Shown here piece after piece: positions 21,055 to 33,674 of a stretch of 49,670 nucleotides of DNA. Origin of the DNA: Staphylococcus simulans (GTDB taxonomy: Bacteria; Bacillota; Bacilli; Staphylococcales; Staphylococcaceae). The notes beneath the pieces were generated by a model. It saw nothing but the letters and a program-made list of their open reading frames with translations, searched no databases and had not been told where the DNA came from. How positions within the stretch are numbered: the stretch's first letter is position 1; every line of letters starts with the position of its first letter. Location: contig NZ_MRZJ01000013.1 in the NCBI RefSeq assembly GCF_002994445.1, forward strand, positions 1 to 49,670, read 5' to 3'. The translations under genes and the position numbers were made by a program.

Positions 21055-21609
21055 ATGAAGATAAATGAGTTTATCGTGGTTGAAGGCCGTGATGACACAG
21101 AACGTGTGAAGCGTGCTGTAGAGTGCGATACAATTGAAACCAATGGCAGTGCAATCAGTTGGGAAACTTTAGATGTCATTCGCAATGCGCAAGAAACAAG
21201 AGGCGTTATTGTATTAACTGATCCTGATTTCCCGGGTGATAAGATACGTAATACTATCCGCGAACATGTACCGGGTGTGAAACATGCTTATATTGACCGT
21301 GAAAAAGCAAAAAGCAGACGCGGTAAAATCGGTGTAGAACATGCGTCTGTGGATGCGATTAAAGAAGCGCTGATGCATGTGTCATCTCCATTTGAAGAGG
21401 GCATGGAATCCATCAGCAAAGATGTCTTAATTGATTTAGGTTTGATTGTCGGTACAGATGCAAGACATAAGCGTGCAGTACTCGGCCGTAAATTACATAT
21501 TGGACATTCAAATGGCAAGCAGCTGTTAAAAAAACTGAATGCTTTCGGCTATACCGAACAAGATGTGCGTGAAGCATTAAACGAAGATAAAGGAAGTGAG
21601 CATAAATGA
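21055..21609 (+). CDS. rnmV: Ribonuclease M5
   Basis: Matures the ends of 5S rRNA precursors. A Toprim-domain nuclease of 184 residues: the Toprim glutamate is in IVVEGRDD (about 7-14), and the DxD pair is in LTDPDFPGD. The C-terminal region ([19 protein letters not shown]) is the usual conserved part. GAGGTG (21037-21042) sits well for ATG 21055; a GTG inside the ribosome site is rejected. The stop overlaps the rsmA start (ATGA). Its substrate, a 5S gene, is also in this window. Confidence 0.95.
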   Translation: MKINEFIVVEGRDDTERVKRAVECDTIETNGSAISWETLDVIRNAQETRGVIVLTDPDFPGDKIRNTIREHVPGVKHAYIDREKAKSRRGKIGVEHASVDAIKEALMHVSSPFEEGMESISKDVLIDLGLIVGTDARHKRAVLGRKLHIGHSNGKQLLKKLNAFGYTEQDVREALNEDKGSEHK

Positions 21610-22496
21610 TGCATAAAGATATCGCAACACCGACGCGTACGCGTGCATTGCTGGATAAATATCAATTTGATTTCAAGAAGAGCTTGGGACAAAACTTCTT
21701 AATTGATGTGAATATTATTCATAAAATTATTGAGGCCAGTGCCATTGATGAAAATACTGGTGTTATTGAAGTAGGACCAGGGATGGGTTCATTAACCGAA
21801 CACCTCGCAAAACATGCGAAAAAAGTTGTCGCATTTGAGATTGATCAGCGTTTGATTCCTGTCTTAGAGGATACTTTATCTCCTTATGACAACGTGACGG
21901 TGATTAATGAAGATATTTTAAAAGCGAATGTAGTAGAAGCGGTACAAGCGCACTTATCAGATTGCGATAAAATTATGGTTGTTGCGAACTTGCCGTATTA
22001 TATCACAACACCGATATTGTTGAACTTAATGTCGCAGACACTGCCGATTGACGGTTATGTGGTCATGATGCAAAAAGAAGTCGGTGAACGTTTAAATGCA
22101 CAAGTAGGTACGAAGGCTTACGGCTCATTATCGATTGTAGCCCAGTATTATACAGAGACTTCAAAAGTATTAACTGTACCTAAGACAGTCTTTATGCCTC
22201 CGCCGAATGTAGATTCTATTGTCGTGAAATTGATGAAGCGAGAAGCACCGGTGGTATCTGTCGATGATGAAGATCGTTTCTTTAAAATGACTAAAGCTGC
22301 ATTCAGCCAAAGACGCAAGACAATCGCGAATAATTACCAAAGTTTATTTACTGACGGCAAACAACAAAAAGGTCGCGTTAAAGACTGGTTGGAAAGCAGT
22401 GAAATCGACCCGAGACGCCGCGGTGAAACATTATCTATAAAAGAATTTGCGCATTTGTACAATAACTTGAAAAAATTCCCAGAATTAGAGTTTTAA
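21606..22496 (+). CDS. rsmA: 16S rRNA dimethyladenosine transferase (KsgA)
   Basis: Dimethylates the two adjacent adenosines near the 3' end of 16S rRNA. It has 296 residues. The SAM-binding motif is [13 protein letters not shown], and the catalytic motif is NLPYYITTP. The C-terminal helical domain includes [12 protein letters not shown]. The ATG lies inside the stop of rnmV (ATGA), with AAGGAAGTGAG ahead, so the two rRNA-maturation genes are translationally coupled, as in related genomes. Confidence 0.96.
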   Translation: MMHKDIATPTRTRALLDKYQFDFKKSLGQNFLIDVNIIHKIIEASAIDENTGVIEVGPGMGSLTEHLAKHAKKVVAFEIDQRLIPVLEDTLSPYDNVTVINEDILKANVVEAVQAHLSDCDKIMVVANLPYYITTPILLNLMSQTLPIDGYVVMMQKEVGERLNAQVGTKAYGSLSIVAQYYTETSKVLTVPKTVFMPPPNVDSIVVKLMKREAPVVSVDDEDRFFKMTKAAFSQRRKTIANNYQSLFTDGKQQKGRVKDWLESSEIDPRRRGETLSIKEFAHLYNNLKKFPELEF

Positions 22497-22500
22497 AATA

Positions 22501-22529
22501 TTGACATAGGGCATTGGTATTGTTAAAAT
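22501..22529 (+). promoter_or_regulatory. veg promoter P1
   Basis: A perfect TTGACA (22501-22506) and TAAAAT (22524-22529) at 17-nt spacing, directly after rsmA. Confidence 0.65.
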
Positions 22530-22540
22530 TTAAATTTTAT

Positions 22541-22570
22541 TTGACTGAATCGCTGGAAATGTGTTATAAT
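22541..22570 (+). promoter_or_regulatory. veg promoter P2
   Basis: TTGACT (22541-22546) and TATAAT (22565-22570), spacing 18 nt. It lies in tandem with P1, 40 nt downstream. Strong sigma-A promoters are typical for veg. Confidence 0.75.
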
Positions 22571-22595
22571 ACAATTTGTAGCGAGGTGGAGCAAT

Positions 22596-22859
22596 ATGCC
22601 AAAATCAATTTGGGACATCAAAAATGCACTTGATTGTCATTTAGGAAACCGTATTGTACTTAAAGCGAATGGTGGTCGTAAGAAAACAATCGAACGTTGC
22701 GGAGTGTTAGCTGAAACATACCCTGCAGTATTCATTGTTGAATTAGACCAAGACAAACATAACTTTGAACGTGTATCTTATACATACACTGATGTGTTGA
22801 CGGAGAACGTCCAAGTTTCGTTTGTAGACGAAAATCACCAGGATGCAGTTGCACACTAG
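22596..22859 (+). CDS. veg: Veg protein
   Basis: An 87-residue protein of the Veg family. In Bacillus it is highly expressed and promotes biofilm matrix gene expression by affecting the SinR repressor. In staphylococci its role is unclear. The conserved segments [23 protein letters not shown] and [15 protein letters not shown] are present as an SH3-like beta-rich fold. It has two tandem strong promoters, a good GAGGTGG ribosome site (22583-22589) and a very strong terminator, so it is a monocistronic, highly expressed unit. Confidence 0.93.
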   Translation: MPKSIWDIKNALDCHLGNRIVLKANGGRKKTIERCGVLAETYPAVFIVELDQDKHNFERVSYTYTDVLTENVQVSFVDENHQDAVAH

Positions 22860-22892
22860 AAAATAATAGAGTTGAAGCCATGTGCTTCGTTT

Positions 22893-22929
22893 AAAAAGAG
22901 GAATCCTGATTTAAGGATTCCTCTTTTTT
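22893..22929 (+). terminator. veg terminator
   Basis: AAAAAGAGGAATCCT (22893-22907) pairs perfectly with AGGATTCCTCTTTTT (22914-22928), a 15-bp stem with a 6-nt loop, then more Ts. Confidence 0.95.
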
Positions 22930-23297
22930 TGCGTTGAGTGATAATCATTTTATGTGTTTTATACTTTTATATCTGCTACATCTGTTATAGAACATGCAAA
23001 ATAAAAAGCGATGCTGAGAAGAAAAGGAAAAATGCAGCATACAAATAAGGGGATTTTGTTGCGGTTGGCAATCATATGCGCAGAATATAACGTATCTTCA
23101 CAAATTACTTAAATATTTTTCAATTTCATAACATTAACCACTGTAATGTGTGCCAATGTTCGTGTTATAATAACGATAATGCAGATGATGTACGTCATTT
23201 TATTTTTGTACAAGGGAAATTGAACCCTCTTATCACTTTTTAGTGAAGCAGACATATCTGAACTAAAGCAAATTGAACAGTAAAGGTGGGCGGTAAT
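22930..23297 (+). promoter_or_regulatory. Gene-free stretch before ispE, with one promoter candidate
   Basis: This 368-nt gap holds no convincing ORF or RNA. The one clear signal is an extended -10 box, TGTTATAAT (23163-23171), without a good -35 box, giving a leader of about 120 nt for ispE. Further downstream is a weak CAC/GTG hairpin near 23236. I saw no purine-box sequence. Confidence 0.4.
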
Positions 23298-24152
23298 ATG
23301 ATATATGAAAAGGCACCTGCCAAGATTAATTTCACTTTAGATGCACTTTATAAAAGAAATGATGGGTTTCATGAAGTTGAAATGGTAATGACAACGGTGG
23401 ACTTGAATGACCGCGTTACTGTTGAAAAACGCGAGGATCAGCGTGTAGTTGTGAAGGTGGATTATAATTTTGTGCCTGAGAATGCGAAGAACCTGGCGTT
23501 TCAAGCTGCGATGCTGATGAAAGAAACTTATCAAATCCCGCAAGGTGTAACGATTGTGCTGGATAAAGAGATTCCTGTTTCGGCAGGTCTTGGCGGAGGG
23601 TCGGCAGATGCGGCTGCGACCATGCGTGCGATGAATCGATTATTTGAATTGAATTTGACGCTGGATGAATTGAGTACATTAGCTGAGCAAGTAGGTTCAG
23701 ATGTTCCGTTTTGTATTTACAGCAAGACAGCTGTATGTACAGGGCATGGCGAGAAGGTGCGTTTGCTTAAACGGCCTCCGAAGGCATGGGTTGTCATTGC
23801 AAAACCGAATGTAGGGATTTCGACGCCTTGTGTCTTCCAAGAATTGAAACTGAATGCGGTGCAGCAGAAAGCGTCACATTCAGCTGCGTGTATTGAAGCG
23901 ATTGAATCAGGCGACTATGAACAGATTTGTTCGGCTTTATCTAATAGTTTAGAAGCTATCTCTATGGAGATGCATCCGGATATTTTGAAATTAAAGCAGA
24001 ATATGCTGAACAGCGGTGCAGATGGTGCATTGATGAGCGGCAGCGGACCGACCGTTTATAGTTTGGCAAAGCATTACAAGCAAGCACAAAATATTTATAA
24101 TGCAGTGCATGGGTGCTGCAACGAGGTCTATTTAGTAAGATTATTAGGATAA
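23298..24152 (+). CDS. ispE: 4-diphosphocytidyl-2-C-methyl-D-erythritol kinase homologue
   Basis: A GHMP-kinase family protein of 284 residues. Motifs: AKINFTLD near residue 8, [15 protein letters not shown] (93-107) forming the ATP loop, and [14 protein letters not shown] near the C-terminus. IspE phosphorylates a methylerythritol pathway intermediate. Staphylococci use the mevalonate route instead, so this conserved homologue may have another role. AAAGGTGGG at 23282-23290 sets ATG 23298; a GTG at 23286 lies within that site. purR follows after 16 nt. Confidence 0.9.
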   Translation: MIYEKAPAKINFTLDALYKRNDGFHEVEMVMTTVDLNDRVTVEKREDQRVVVKVDYNFVPENAKNLAFQAAMLMKETYQIPQGVTIVLDKEIPVSAGLGGGSADAAATMRAMNRLFELNLTLDELSTLAEQVGSDVPFCIYSKTAVCTGHGEKVRLLKRPPKAWVVIAKPNVGISTPCVFQELKLNAVQQKASHSAACIEAIESGDYEQICSALSNSLEAISMEMHPDILKLKQNMLNSGADGALMSGSGPTVYSLAKHYKQAQNIYNAVHGCCNEVYLVRLLG

Positions 24153-24168
24153 GAAAGGAAGGATTCTC

Positions 24169-24993
24169 TTGCGTTATAAACGAAGCGAGCGCATTGTGTA
24201 CATGACGCATTATTTAATGTGTCACCCGAATAAACTGATACCCTTAACGCACTTTGTGAAGAAGTTTAAACAAGCTAAGTCTTCTATCAGCGAAGACATC
24301 CACATTGTTCGCGAAACTTTGCATAAGGAGAAATTGGGAACAGTCATTACTACGGCAGGTGCGAGCGGAGGTGTCACGTATCGCCCGACAATGAGCAAAG
24401 AAGAAGCTGAGGAAGTTATTAATGAAGTAATTGTGCTCTTGCAAGAAAAAGAACGCTTGCTTCCGGGAGGATATCTTTTCCTTTCAGATTTAATGGGAAA
24501 CCCGGAATTATTAAATAAAGTCGGGCGATTAATCGCTACAATTTATATGGATGAAGAGCTCGATGCGATTGTGACAATTGCGACAAAAGGGATATCTCTT
24601 GCCAATGCAGTAGCAAATGTATTAAATTTACCAGTAGTTGTTATTCGCAAGGATAATAAAGTAACAGAAGGTTCTACAGTCTCTATCAACTATGTTTCAG
24701 GCTCTTCGCGCAAGATCGAAACGATGGTCTTGTCAAAACGCACACTTAAAGAAAATTCGAACGTTTTAATTGTTGATGACTTTATGCGTGCCGGGGGCTC
24801 GATTAACGGCGTGATGAATTTGATGAATGAGTTTAAAGCACATGTCAAGGGGGTATCAGTACTTGTAGAATCTAAAGAAGTGAAACAAAGATTGATTGAA
24901 GATTATACTTCCTTGGTCAAATTGTCTGATGTAGATGAATACAATCAAGACTTTAAAGTTGAGCAAGGCAACGTTTTATCTAAATTCTCATAA
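24169..24993 (+). CDS. purR: Purine operon repressor
   Basis: The PurR repressor of purine biosynthesis genes, 274 residues. An N-terminal winged helix-turn-helix (about 1-75, with [16 protein letters not shown]) binds DNA. A phosphoribosyltransferase-like domain follows, with the PRPP loop [12 protein letters not shown] at about 200-211; in this family it senses PRPP rather than catalysing. TTG 24169 is the start, with AAAGGAAGGA at 24154-24163. The neighbours ridA and spoVG follow in the standard order. Confidence 0.95.
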   Translation: MRYKRSERIVYMTHYLMCHPNKLIPLTHFVKKFKQAKSSISEDIHIVRETLHKEKLGTVITTAGASGGVTYRPTMSKEEAEEVINEVIVLLQEKERLLPGGYLFLSDLMGNPELLNKVGRLIATIYMDEELDAIVTIATKGISLANAVANVLNLPVVVIRKDNKVTEGSTVSINYVSGSSRKIETMVLSKRTLKENSNVLIVDDFMRAGGSINGVMNLMNEFKAHVKGVSVLVESKEVKQRLIEDYTSLVKLSDVDEYNQDFKVEQGNVLSKFS

Positions 24994-25010
24994 AAGGAGC
25001 GATTTGCAAC

Positions 25011-25391
25011 ATGAAGACAATACACACTAATAAAGCACCTGAAGCTTTAGGACCGTATTCACATGCAGTTGTAGTGAATGATATGGTTTATACTTCAGGT
25101 CAAATTCCATTAAATGAATTTAATGAACTTGTCAGTGATGAAGTATCAGTTCAAACACGTCAAGTCTTGGAAAACCTTAAAGCGGTTTTACAAGAAGCGG
25201 GTGCTGATATCGATTCAGTGATTAAAGCGACTATCTTTATTAAAGATATGAATGATTTCCAAGAAATCAACGAAGTCTACGGACAATATTTCAATGCGCA
25301 CAAACCAGCGAGAAGCTGTGTAGAAGTGGCGCGTTTGCCTAAAGACGTAAAAGTTGAGATCGAGGTCATCGCTCAAGTCAAAGGAAAATAA
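25011..25391 (+). CDS. ridA: RidA/YjgF-family reactive intermediate deaminase
   Basis: A 126-residue RidA (YabJ). These trimeric enzymes hydrolyse reactive imine/enamine intermediates made by PLP enzymes. The active-site arginine is R101 in KPARSCVEV, and the conserved glutamate is in VEIEVIAQV. In S. aureus yabJ-spoVG form an operon influenced by sigma B. AAAGGAG precedes ATG 25011, and spoVG follows after 65 nt. Confidence 0.94.
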   Translation: MKTIHTNKAPEALGPYSHAVVVNDMVYTSGQIPLNEFNELVSDEVSVQTRQVLENLKAVLQEAGADIDSVIKATIFIKDMNDFQEINEVYGQYFNAHKPARSCVEVARLPKDVKVEIEVIAQVKGK

Positions 25392-25456
25392 TTTTTAATT
25401 AAATATTGTAAGCTTCTATAAAGACAATAGAGAGATATACTAGGGGGGCTCACTAC

Positions 25457-25774
25457 ATGAAAGTGACAGATGTAAGACTTAGAAAAATACAAACTGATGG
25501 AAGAATGAAAGCACTAGTGTCAATTACACTAGATGACGCATTCGTAGTCCATGATTTGCGCGTAATTGAAGGCAACTCAGGTCTATTCGTCGCAATGCCA
25601 AGCAAACGTACACCAGATGGTGAATTCCGTGACATCGCGCATCCTATCAATTCAGACATGAGACAAGAAATTCAAGATGCTGTGATGAAAGTATATGATG
25701 AAACTGATGAAGTCATTCCAGATAAGAATGCGAAACCATCAGAATCAGAAGAAGATAGTAACGAAGAAGCTTAA
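25457..25774 (+). CDS. spoVG: SpoVG, RNA/DNA-binding regulator
   Basis: SpoVG (105 residues), a small nucleic-acid-binding regulator that in staphylococci acts downstream of sigma B on capsule, virulence and cell-wall genes. The core [11 protein letters not shown] ... [18 protein letters not shown] is highly conserved. The C-terminus is an acidic, disordered tail ([11 protein letters not shown]). AGGGGGGCTC lies just before the ATG. A strong terminator closes the unit. Confidence 0.96.
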   Translation: MKVTDVRLRKIQTDGRMKALVSITLDDAFVVHDLRVIEGNSGLFVAMPSKRTPDGEFRDIAHPINSDMRQEIQDAVMKVYDETDEVIPDKNAKPSESEEDSNEEA

Positions 25775-25808
25775 TTCAAAGCTTAAAGATGATAAATAAA
25801 GCTTATTC

Positions 25809-25838
25809 AACCCTCGGTCATGCGATCGAGGGTTTTTT
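25809..25838 (+). terminator. spoVG terminator
   Basis: AACCCTCG (25809-25816) pairs with CGAGGGTT (25827-25834), followed by TTTT. Confidence 0.9.
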
Positions 25839-25917
25839 ATCGCCGAATACTGAAGAAGCGCTTAATTCTTTGGAAATTTTAACGCAGAACAATATTGTGT
25901 AAAATATTAAATGGATG

Positions 25918-25926
25918 TGTTATGAT
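25918..25926 (+). promoter_or_regulatory. glmU promoter candidate
   Basis: TGTTATGAT is an extended -10 box; the -35 region is weak. It would give a leader of about 105 nt that includes a short ORF at 25973-26017. Confidence 0.4.
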
Positions 25927-25972
25927 AAGCGCAACCCGAATGACAGTCAGCAGATAAGAATGAGGGTGAGTC

Positions 25973-27404
<1,432 letters not shown>

Positions 27405-27506
27405 CAAGTATTGATGTCTCGTGTCCAATTCAGTAAAATTAAATAGGATGTTATGTATCAGTTCGACTTGAACAACGCATGAATGCAAATAAATGGAGGA
27501 CTATAA

Positions 27507-28472
27507 ATGTTAGCTAATGAATATAAAAATTCATCTTTAAAGATTTTCTCGTTGAAAGGAAATGAGCCGCTTGCAAACGAGGTGGCAGATAACATTGGAA
27601 TTGAATTAGGAAAATGTTCGGTAAAGCGTTTCAGCGACGGTGAAATTCAAATCAATATTGAAGAAAGTATCCGAGGTTGCGATGTCTTCATTATCCAACC
27701 TACATCAAATCCGGTTAACGATCACTTAATGGAATTGCTTATTATGATTGACGCATGCAAACGTGCTTCTGCAGCAACAATCAACATTGTGGTTCCTTAT
27801 TATGGTTATGCACGCCAAGACCGTAAAGCACGCAGCCGTGAGCCTATCACAGCAAAACTTGTAGCCAACTTAATCCAAGTTGCAGGCGCAAATCGTATGA
27901 TTGCTTTAGACTTGCATGCACCGCAAATTCAAGGTTTCTTCGATATTCCAATCGACCACTTAATGGGTGTGCCGATCTTAGCGGAATACTTCAAAAACAA
28001 CCCTGAAATCGACCCAGAAGAAACTGTAGTCGTTTCACCAGACCACGGAGGCGTAACACGCGCACGTAAATTAGCAGACATTTTAAAAACACCAATCGCG
28101 ATTATCGACAAACGTCGTCCAAAACCAAACGTAGCAGAAGTTATGAATATCGTTGGTGACATTGATGGCCGTACTGCAATTATTATCGATGACATCATCG
28201 ACACAGCAGGTACAATTACATTAGCAGCACAAGCATTAAAAGACAAAGGTGCTAAAGAAGTTTATGCTTGCTGTTCACATGCTGTACTTTCTGGTCCGGC
28301 AAAAGAACGTATTGAAAACTCAGCGATTAAAGAATTAATCGTTACAAATTCAATTCGTCTTGATGACGGACGCAAACCAGAAAATACAACTGAATTATCA
28401 GTAGCAGGATTAATCGCACAAGCAATCGTTCGTGTATACGAAAGAGAATCAGTAAGTGTATTATTCGACTAA
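27507..28472 (+). CDS. prs: Ribose-phosphate pyrophosphokinase
   Basis: Synthesises PRPP from ribose-5-phosphate and ATP, feeding purine, pyrimidine, His and Trp synthesis. It has 321 residues. The ATP-binding flexible loop is [10 protein letters not shown], the divalent-cation site is near [11 protein letters not shown], and the PRPP loop is [19 protein letters not shown] precedes ATG 27507. It fits with purR and hpt elsewhere in the window, both of which sense or use PRPP. Confidence 0.97.
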   Translation: MLANEYKNSSLKIFSLKGNEPLANEVADNIGIELGKCSVKRFSDGEIQINIEESIRGCDVFIIQPTSNPVNDHLMELLIMIDACKRASAATINIVVPYYGYARQDRKARSREPITAKLVANLIQVAGANRMIALDLHAPQIQGFFDIPIDHLMGVPILAEYFKNNPEIDPEETVVVSPDHGGVTRARKLADILKTPIAIIDKRRPKPNVAEVMNIVGDIDGRTAIIIDDIIDTAGTITLAAQALKDKGAKEVYACCSHAVLSGPAKERIENSAIKELIVTNSIRLDDGRKPENTTELSVAGLIAQAIVRVYERESVSVLFD

Positions 28473-28480
28473 TATTTAAG

Positions 28481-28510
28481 AAGCTGCAGCCACTCAGGCT
28501 GCGGCTTTTC
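28481..28510 (+). terminator. prs terminator
   Basis: AAGCTGCAGCC (28481-28491) pairs with GGCTGCGGCTT (28497-28507) with one G-T pair and a 5-nt loop; TTC follows. Confidence 0.8.
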
Positions 28511-28544
28511 TTCTAGTTATCTGTTTGATTTCTGCAAACAGCGG

Positions 28545-28573
28545 TTGACGTAATTTGTTAAAATGTGTATAAT
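28545..28573 (+). promoter_or_regulatory. rplY promoter
   Basis: TTGACG (28545-28550) and a perfect TATAAT (28568-28573) at 17-nt spacing. The predicted start is near 28580, giving a leader of about 140 nt. Confidence 0.8.
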
Positions 28574-28580
28574 AATTCCG

Positions 28581-28695
28581 TTCGCGACTTTCTGTCGTGA
28601 ACATATCAAACACTTGCAAGCGGTCAAACAACCGATGGGCAAGTGCGGAGAGATTCAATATTTATAGTCTGATATAGGCGACGATAGAAAATCTC
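28581..28695 (+). promoter_or_regulatory. Structured 5' leader of rplY
   Basis: Three nested or consecutive stems can form. First, TTCGCGAC (28581-28588) with GTCGTGAA (28594-28601). Second, CACTTGC (28611-28617) with GCAAGTG (28639-28645), enclosing CGGT/ACCG (28621-28624 with 28631-28634). Third, GAGATT (28650-28655) with AATCTC (28690-28695). The arrangement suggests an RNA control element, perhaps autoregulation by L25. It is not a class I recognise. Confidence 0.5.
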
Positions 28696-28719
28696 ATATA
28701 CGAAAGGTGGAAAAAGGAA

Positions 28720-29373
28720 ATGGCTTCATTAAAGTCTATTATCCGTCAAGGTAAACAAAGACGTTCTGATTTAACAGCAATCAGAAACTCAGGTAAAGTA
28801 CCAGCAGTTATGTATGGTTACGGTCAAAAAAACGTATCAGTTAAAGTTGATGAAGTAGAATTCATCAAAGTTATCCGTGAAGTTGGACGTAACGGTGTTA
28901 TCGATTTAGGCGTAGGTTCTAAAACTATCAAAGTAATGGTAGCTGACTACCAATTCGATCCGTTGAAAAACCAAATCACTCACATCGACTTCTTAGCAAT
29001 CAACATGACTGAAGAACGTACTGTAGAAGTACCAGTTCACTTAGTTGGTGAAGCAGTAGGCGCTAAAGAAGGCGGCGTAGTTGACCAACCATTACACTAT
29101 GTTGAAGTTACAGCAACACCAGACAACATTCCTGAATATCTTGAAGCAGATATCGCTGAATTAGAAATCGGCGACACTATCGCAGTTCAAGACTTGAAAG
29201 TAACAGGCGACTTCACAATCGAAAACGAACCTGAAGATACAATTGTAACTGTAACACCTCCAACTCAAGGACCAAGCGAAGAAGAAATTCAAGAAGTTGA
29301 AGCAGGCAGTGCGGATACTCCTGAACCAGAAGTTGTTGGAGAAGACAAAGAAGACGAAAAAGAAGAAGAATAA
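28720..29373 (+). CDS. rplY: 50S ribosomal protein L25/Ctc
   Basis: Binds 5S rRNA. At 217 residues it is the long Ctc/TL5 type. The N-terminal L25 domain (about 1-90, with [14 protein letters not shown]) contacts 5S rRNA; the C-terminal beta-rich domain (95-185, [19 protein letters not shown]) follows. A strongly acidic tail ([17 protein letters not shown]) is common in staphylococci. Ctc is stress-inducible in Bacillus. AAGGTGG lies 9 nt before ATG 28720. Preceded by a structured leader. Confidence 0.95.
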   Translation: MASLKSIIRQGKQRRSDLTAIRNSGKVPAVMYGYGQKNVSVKVDEVEFIKVIREVGRNGVIDLGVGSKTIKVMVADYQFDPLKNQITHIDFLAINMTEERTVEVPVHLVGEAVGAKEGGVVDQPLHYVEVTATPDNIPEYLEADIAELEIGDTIAVQDLKVTGDFTIENEPEDTIVTVTPPTQGPSEEEIQEVEAGSADTPEPEVVGEDKEDEKEEE

Positions 29374-29390
29374 TTTCGTTTTTAATGATT

Positions 29391-29424
29391 GCCGTTCACA
29401 CTATATGTGTGTCCGGCTTTTTTT
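29391..29424 (+). terminator. rplY terminator
   Basis: GCCG and CACAC (29391-29401) pair with GTGTG and CGGC (29407-29417) around small internal mismatches, followed by seven Ts. Confidence 0.85.
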
Positions 29425-29586
29425 ATTTCACTGAAACCCATGACCAACACTCGAAAACATACATAGCTTTTCAGGTCAGGGTTAAGGGTGATTTGTGTTA
29501 ATATAGGTGGTAAAGCGATACATAGACATTGGGAGATGACCAATGCCAACTAAAAGATAAAAGTAAAGAGATGGAGGAAAAGAAGC

Positions 29587-30159
29587 ATGAAATGTATTGT
29601 CGGATTAGGCAATATCGGTAAGCGATTCGAACAAACCAAGCATAATATCGGATTTGAGGTTATCGATTATTTACTGGATGCTAATCAAATCAAACTAGAC
29701 AAGCAAAAGTTTCGCGGTGCTTATACGATTGAGCGCATTGCAGGGGAAAAGGTGCTTTTGATTGAACCGATGACAATGATGAATTTATCGGGTGAAGCAG
29801 TCGGCCCTTTAATGGATTATTATAATGTAGATCCAGACGATTTATTGGTCTTATATGATGATTTGGATCTACCGCAAGGCCAAGTGCGATTACGTCAAAA
29901 AGGCAGTGCCGGCGGACATAATGGAATGAAATCTATCATCCAGCATTTAGGTACAGATCAATTCAAACGTATCCGTATCGGTATAGGAAGACCGACTAAC
30001 GGGATGTCAGTACCGGATTATGTATTGCAAAAATTCTCTAAGCAAGAAATGGAAACAATGAACAAAGTAATAGAACATTCTGCACGTGCTGTTGAAGATT
30101 ATATCGCAAGTTCGCGTTTCGACCATGTGATGAATGAATATAATGGTGAGGCTAAGTGA
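29587..30159 (+). CDS. pth: Peptidyl-tRNA hydrolase
   Basis: Releases peptides from peptidyl-tRNA that has dropped off ribosomes. It has 190 residues. The catalytic histidine is H19 in QTKHNIGFE, with N9 in GLGNIG; the other catalytic aspartate is in [23 protein letters not shown] is the conserved RNA-facing loop. ATGGAGGAAAAG precedes the ATG. The TGA overlaps the GTG of mfd, so the two are coupled. Confidence 0.96.
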   Translation: MKCIVGLGNIGKRFEQTKHNIGFEVIDYLLDANQIKLDKQKFRGAYTIERIAGEKVLLIEPMTMMNLSGEAVGPLMDYYNVDPDDLLVLYDDLDLPQGQVRLRQKGSAGGHNGMKSIIQHLGTDQFKRIRIGIGRPTNGMSVPDYVLQKFSKQEMETMNKVIEHSARAVEDYIASSRFDHVMNEYNGEAK

Positions 30160-33100
30160 AATCAATAATTACAGATTATTTAAACAAAGATAAACGATAT
30201 GAAGAGTTAAATGATGTATTCGGACAAGAAAATGTATTGGTTACAGGATTAGCAGGTGCGGCTAAAGCGACGATGATGGCTGAGAAGTATTTGTCATCTC
30301 AGCGTCCTATGGTCGTTGTGACGAACAACTTGTATCAAGCTGATAAGTTAGAAGCAGATTTGCAGCAATATTTAGATGCTGAAGAGATTTATAAATATCC
30401 GCTTCAAGACATCATGACTGAAGAGTTCTCCACACAAAGTCCGCAGCTGATGAGTGAACGTGTGCGTACCCTTACTGCCTTAGCACAAGGCCAGCGAGGG
30501 TTCTTTATCATACCTTTAAACGGCTTGAAGAAACTCCAGACACCTGTCGATATATGGCAATCCCATCAAGTACATTTAAAAGTCGGCGAGGATATTGATG
30601 TCGACGACTTCTTAAACACATTGGTAGATATGGGCTACCGCAGAGAAAGCGTTGTTTCGCATATCGGCGAATTTTCAGTCCGCGGGGGTATCATTGATAT
30701 CTATCCGTTAATCGGGGCACCGGTACGTATTGAATTGTTTGATACTGAAGTCGATTCGATTCGCGAATTTGATGTAGAAAGCCAACGCTCAAAAGAAAAT
30801 CAAGAAGAAGCACATATTACTTCAGCGAGCGACTATATCATTACGAAAGATGTCTTAAAACGGATTCAATCAGAATTGAAAGCGGCTTATGAAACAACAC
30901 GTCCTAAAATTGATAAATCTGTCCGCAATGATGTCAAAGATACGTATGAAAGCTTCTTGCAGTTTGATACGAACTTTATTGATCACCAAGTGATTCGCAG
31001 ATTAGTGGCTTTCATGTACGAAACACCTGCAACGCTTGTCGATTATATCGGCAACGATGCGATTATTGTGGTAGATGAATATAATCGTGTGAAGGATACT
31101 GAAGAAACATTAACAACCGAAGTCAATGATTTTATTTCACAGCTGATTGAAAGTGGAAAAGGCTTTATCGGTCAAAAATTTATGGATGATGATGCATTTG
31201 CGCGTTTAATCAAATCACGCAAAATCACATTCTTCACACTCTTTACAGCAAGTATGCCGGTTAAACTGGATCACATTATTAAATTCTCAAGCAAACCGGT
31301 GCAGCAGTTCTACGGCCAATATGATATTATGCGTTCGGAATTCCAACGCTATATCAATAACGGTTATACCGTAGTTGTCTTGGTGGAAACAGAAACGAAG
31401 AAAGAACGCGTTAAAGCCATGATGAACGAAATGCATATTCCGATTGTCGAAGCAGGCGCAAGCGACAAAGTTCAGGGCGGCCATGCGGTAATAGTAGAAG
31501 GCAGTCTATCTGAAGGGTTCGAACTGCCGTATATGCAGCTGGCAGTTGTAACAGAGCGCGAATTATTCAAATCAAAACAGAAAAAGGCCAAAAAACGTAC
31601 ACCGACGATGACCAATGCTGAGCGTATTAAATCGTACCAAGATTTAAAAATCGGCGACTATGTAGTACACGTTCACCATGGTGTCGGACGTTATTTAGGT
31701 GTTGAAACACTTGAAGTCGGAGATGTGCATCGCGACTACATTAAAATTCAATACAAGGGTACAGACCAGCTGTTTGTACCTGTTGATCAAATGGATCAAG
31801 TGCAAAAATATGTAGCATCTGAAGACAAAACACCGAAATTAAACAAACTCGGCGGCACAGAATGGAAGAAAACCAAAGCGAAAGTCCAACAAAGTGTTGA
31901 AGATATCGCAGATGAATTGATTGAACTATACCGCGAGCGTGAAATGGCACAAGGCTATCAATTTGGTCCAGATACTGAGCAGCAGCATGAATTCGAAATG
32001 GACTTTCCATATGATTTAACAGCCGACCAAGCGAAGTCTATTGATGAAATCAAAGCAGACATGGAGAAAGAACGTCCGATGGACCGCTTATTATGCGGTG
32101 ATGTCGGCTACGGCAAAACAGAAGTGGCATTGCGTGCAGCGTTCAAAGCGGTAATGGAAGGCAAACAAGTCGCGTTCTTAGTACCGACAACCATCCTAGC
32201 GCAGCAGCACTATGAAACATTGATAGAACGTATGCAGGATTTTCCGGTCAATATTCAATTATTGAGCCGCTTCCGTACACCAAAAGAAATCAAAGAAACG
32301 AAACAAGGTCTTAAAGACGGTACGATTGATATCGTAGTCGGTACGCATAAACTGCTCGCAAAAGATGTGCAGTATAAAGATTTAGGTCTATTAGTGGTCG
32401 ATGAAGAACAACGCTTTGGTGTACGCCATAAAGAACGTATCAAAACATTGAAGACGAATGTGGATGTTTTAACGTTAACTGCGACACCTATTCCGCGTAC
32501 ATTGCATATGAGTATGCTTGGGGTGCGCGACTTGTCTGTTATTGAAACACCGCCGGAAAACCGTTTCCCAGTTCAAACTTATGTTTTAGAACAAAATACT
32601 AATTTCATCAAAGAAGCATTAGAGCGTGAATTGTCGCGCGGCGGACAAGCTTTCTATCTTTATAACAGAGTACAGTCTATTTATGAGAAACGCGAACAGC
32701 TTCAAATGCTGATGCCGGATGCCAATATCGGTGTTGCGCATGGCCGCATGACTGAACGCGAATTAGAAGATACAATGATCGGCTTTGTTAACGGAGAGTA
32801 CGATATCTTAGTGACTACTACGATTATTGAAACAGGGGTCGATGTACCGAATGCGAATACATTGATTATTGAAGAAGCAGACCGCTTCGGTTTAAGCCAA
32901 TTGTATCAATTGCGCGGACGTGTCGGCCGTTCATCACGTGTCGGTTATGCATACTTCCTGCACCCGACAAACAAAGTATTGTCTGAGACTGCAGAAGAAC
33001 GTCTGCAAGCAATCAAAGAATTTACAGAACTCGGCAGCGGTTTTAAAATTGCAATGCGCGATTTGAATATCCGCGGAGCAGGCAACTTGCTGGGCAAGCA

Positions 33101-33674
33101 GCAGCACGGCTTTATTGATTCTGTCGGCTTCGACTTGTACTCACAAATGCTAGAAGAAGCTGTGAATGAAAAACGCGGCATCCAACAAGAAAACGACACA
33201 CCTGAAATTGAAATCGAATTGAATATTGATGCATACTTGCCGACAAGTTACATTCCGAACGAACAATCTAAAATTGAAATCTATAAGAAATTGCGTCAGA
33301 TTGAAACGGCAGATCAGCTGATGGATATTAAGGATGAATTATTCGATCGTTTCAACGAGTATCCGGTTGAAGTCGAACGCTTGCTGGATATTGTAGAAAT
33401 CCGTATCCATGCCTTGCATGTCGGTGTCACACGTATTAAAGATACCGGAAAAGCAGTAGACATCCATCTGTCTGAAAAAGGTACAGAAGATATCAACGGT
33501 GAAGCATTATTCAAACAAACCTTGCCGCTTGGACGCGATATGAAGGTAGGCGTGTCTGAAAATGCGATGACGGTAACGCTGAATAAAAATAAAAAGGCAG
33601 GCGCGTGGTTTGACCGCTTGAAATTCTTGATGAAAGCTTTAGAAGAAAGCATGGTCATCCCAGATGAAGCGTAA
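30156..33674 (+). CDS. mfd: Transcription-repair coupling factor
   Basis: Removes RNA polymerase stalled at DNA lesions and recruits the UvrABC system. It has 1172 residues: an N-terminal UvrB-like region, an RNA-polymerase-interacting domain (about 490-560, [16 protein letters not shown]), a RecG-like translocase (GDVGYGKTE near 650, [12 protein letters not shown]) with helicase motifs up to about 980 ([11 protein letters not shown]), and a C-terminal TRCF domain. The start is GTG 30156 overlapping the pth stop. It also overlaps the following exporter gene by 11 nt. No key motif is missing. Confidence 0.97.
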   Translation: MKSIITDYLNKDKRYEELNDVFGQENVLVTGLAGAAKATMMAEKYLSSQRPMVVVTNNLYQADKLEADLQQYLDAEEIYKYPLQDIMTEEFSTQSPQLMSERVRTLTALAQGQRGFFIIPLNGLKKLQTPVDIWQSHQVHLKVGEDIDVDDFLNTLVDMGYRRESVVSHIGEFSVRGGIIDIYPLIGAPVRIELFDTEVDSIREFDVESQRSKENQEEAHITSASDYIITKDVLKRIQSELKAAYETTRPKIDKSVRNDVKDTYESFLQFDTNFIDHQVIRRLVAFMYETPATLVDYIGNDAIIVVDEYNRVKDTEETLTTEVNDFISQLIESGKGFIGQKFMDDDAFARLIKSRKITFFTLFTASMPVKLDHIIKFSSKPVQQFYGQYDIMRSEFQRYINNGYTVVVLVETETKKERVKAMMNEMHIPIVEAGASDKVQGGHAVIVEGSLSEGFELPYMQLAVVTERELFKSKQKKAKKRTPTMTNAERIKSYQDLKIGDYVVHVHHGVGRYLGVETLEVGDVHRDYIKIQYKGTDQLFVPVDQMDQVQKYVASEDKTPKLNKLGGTEWKKTKAKVQQSVEDIADELIELYREREMAQGYQFGPDTEQQHEFEMDFPYDLTADQAKSIDEIKADMEKERPMDRLLCGDVGYGKTEVALRAAFKAVMEGKQVAFLVPTTILAQQHYETLIERMQDFPVNIQLLSRFRTPKEIKETKQGLKDGTIDIVVGTHKLLAKDVQYKDLGLLVVDEEQRFGVRHKERIKTLKTNVDVLTLTATPIPRTLHMSMLGVRDLSVIETPPENRFPVQTYVLEQNTNFIKEALERELSRGGQAFYLYNRVQSIYEKREQLQMLMPDANIGVAHGRMTERELEDTMIGFVNGEYDILVTTTIIETGVDVPNANTLIIEEADRFGLSQLYQLRGRVGRSSRVGYAYFLHPTNKVLSETAEERLQAIKEFTELGSGFKIAMRDLNIRGAGNLLGKQQHGFIDSVGFDLYSQMLEEAVNEKRGIQQENDTPEIEIELNIDAYLPTSYIPNEQSKIEIYKKLRQIETADQLMDIKDELFDRFNEYPVEVERLLDIVEIRIHALHVGVTRIKDTGKAVDIHLSEKGTEDINGEALFKQTLPLGRDMKVGVSENAMTVTLNKNKKAGAWFDRLKFLMKALEESMVIPDEA

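Noticed and set aside
23206..23245. Weak hairpin before ispE
   Set aside because: The stem is only four to five base pairs and has no T-run, so it is not reported as a terminator.
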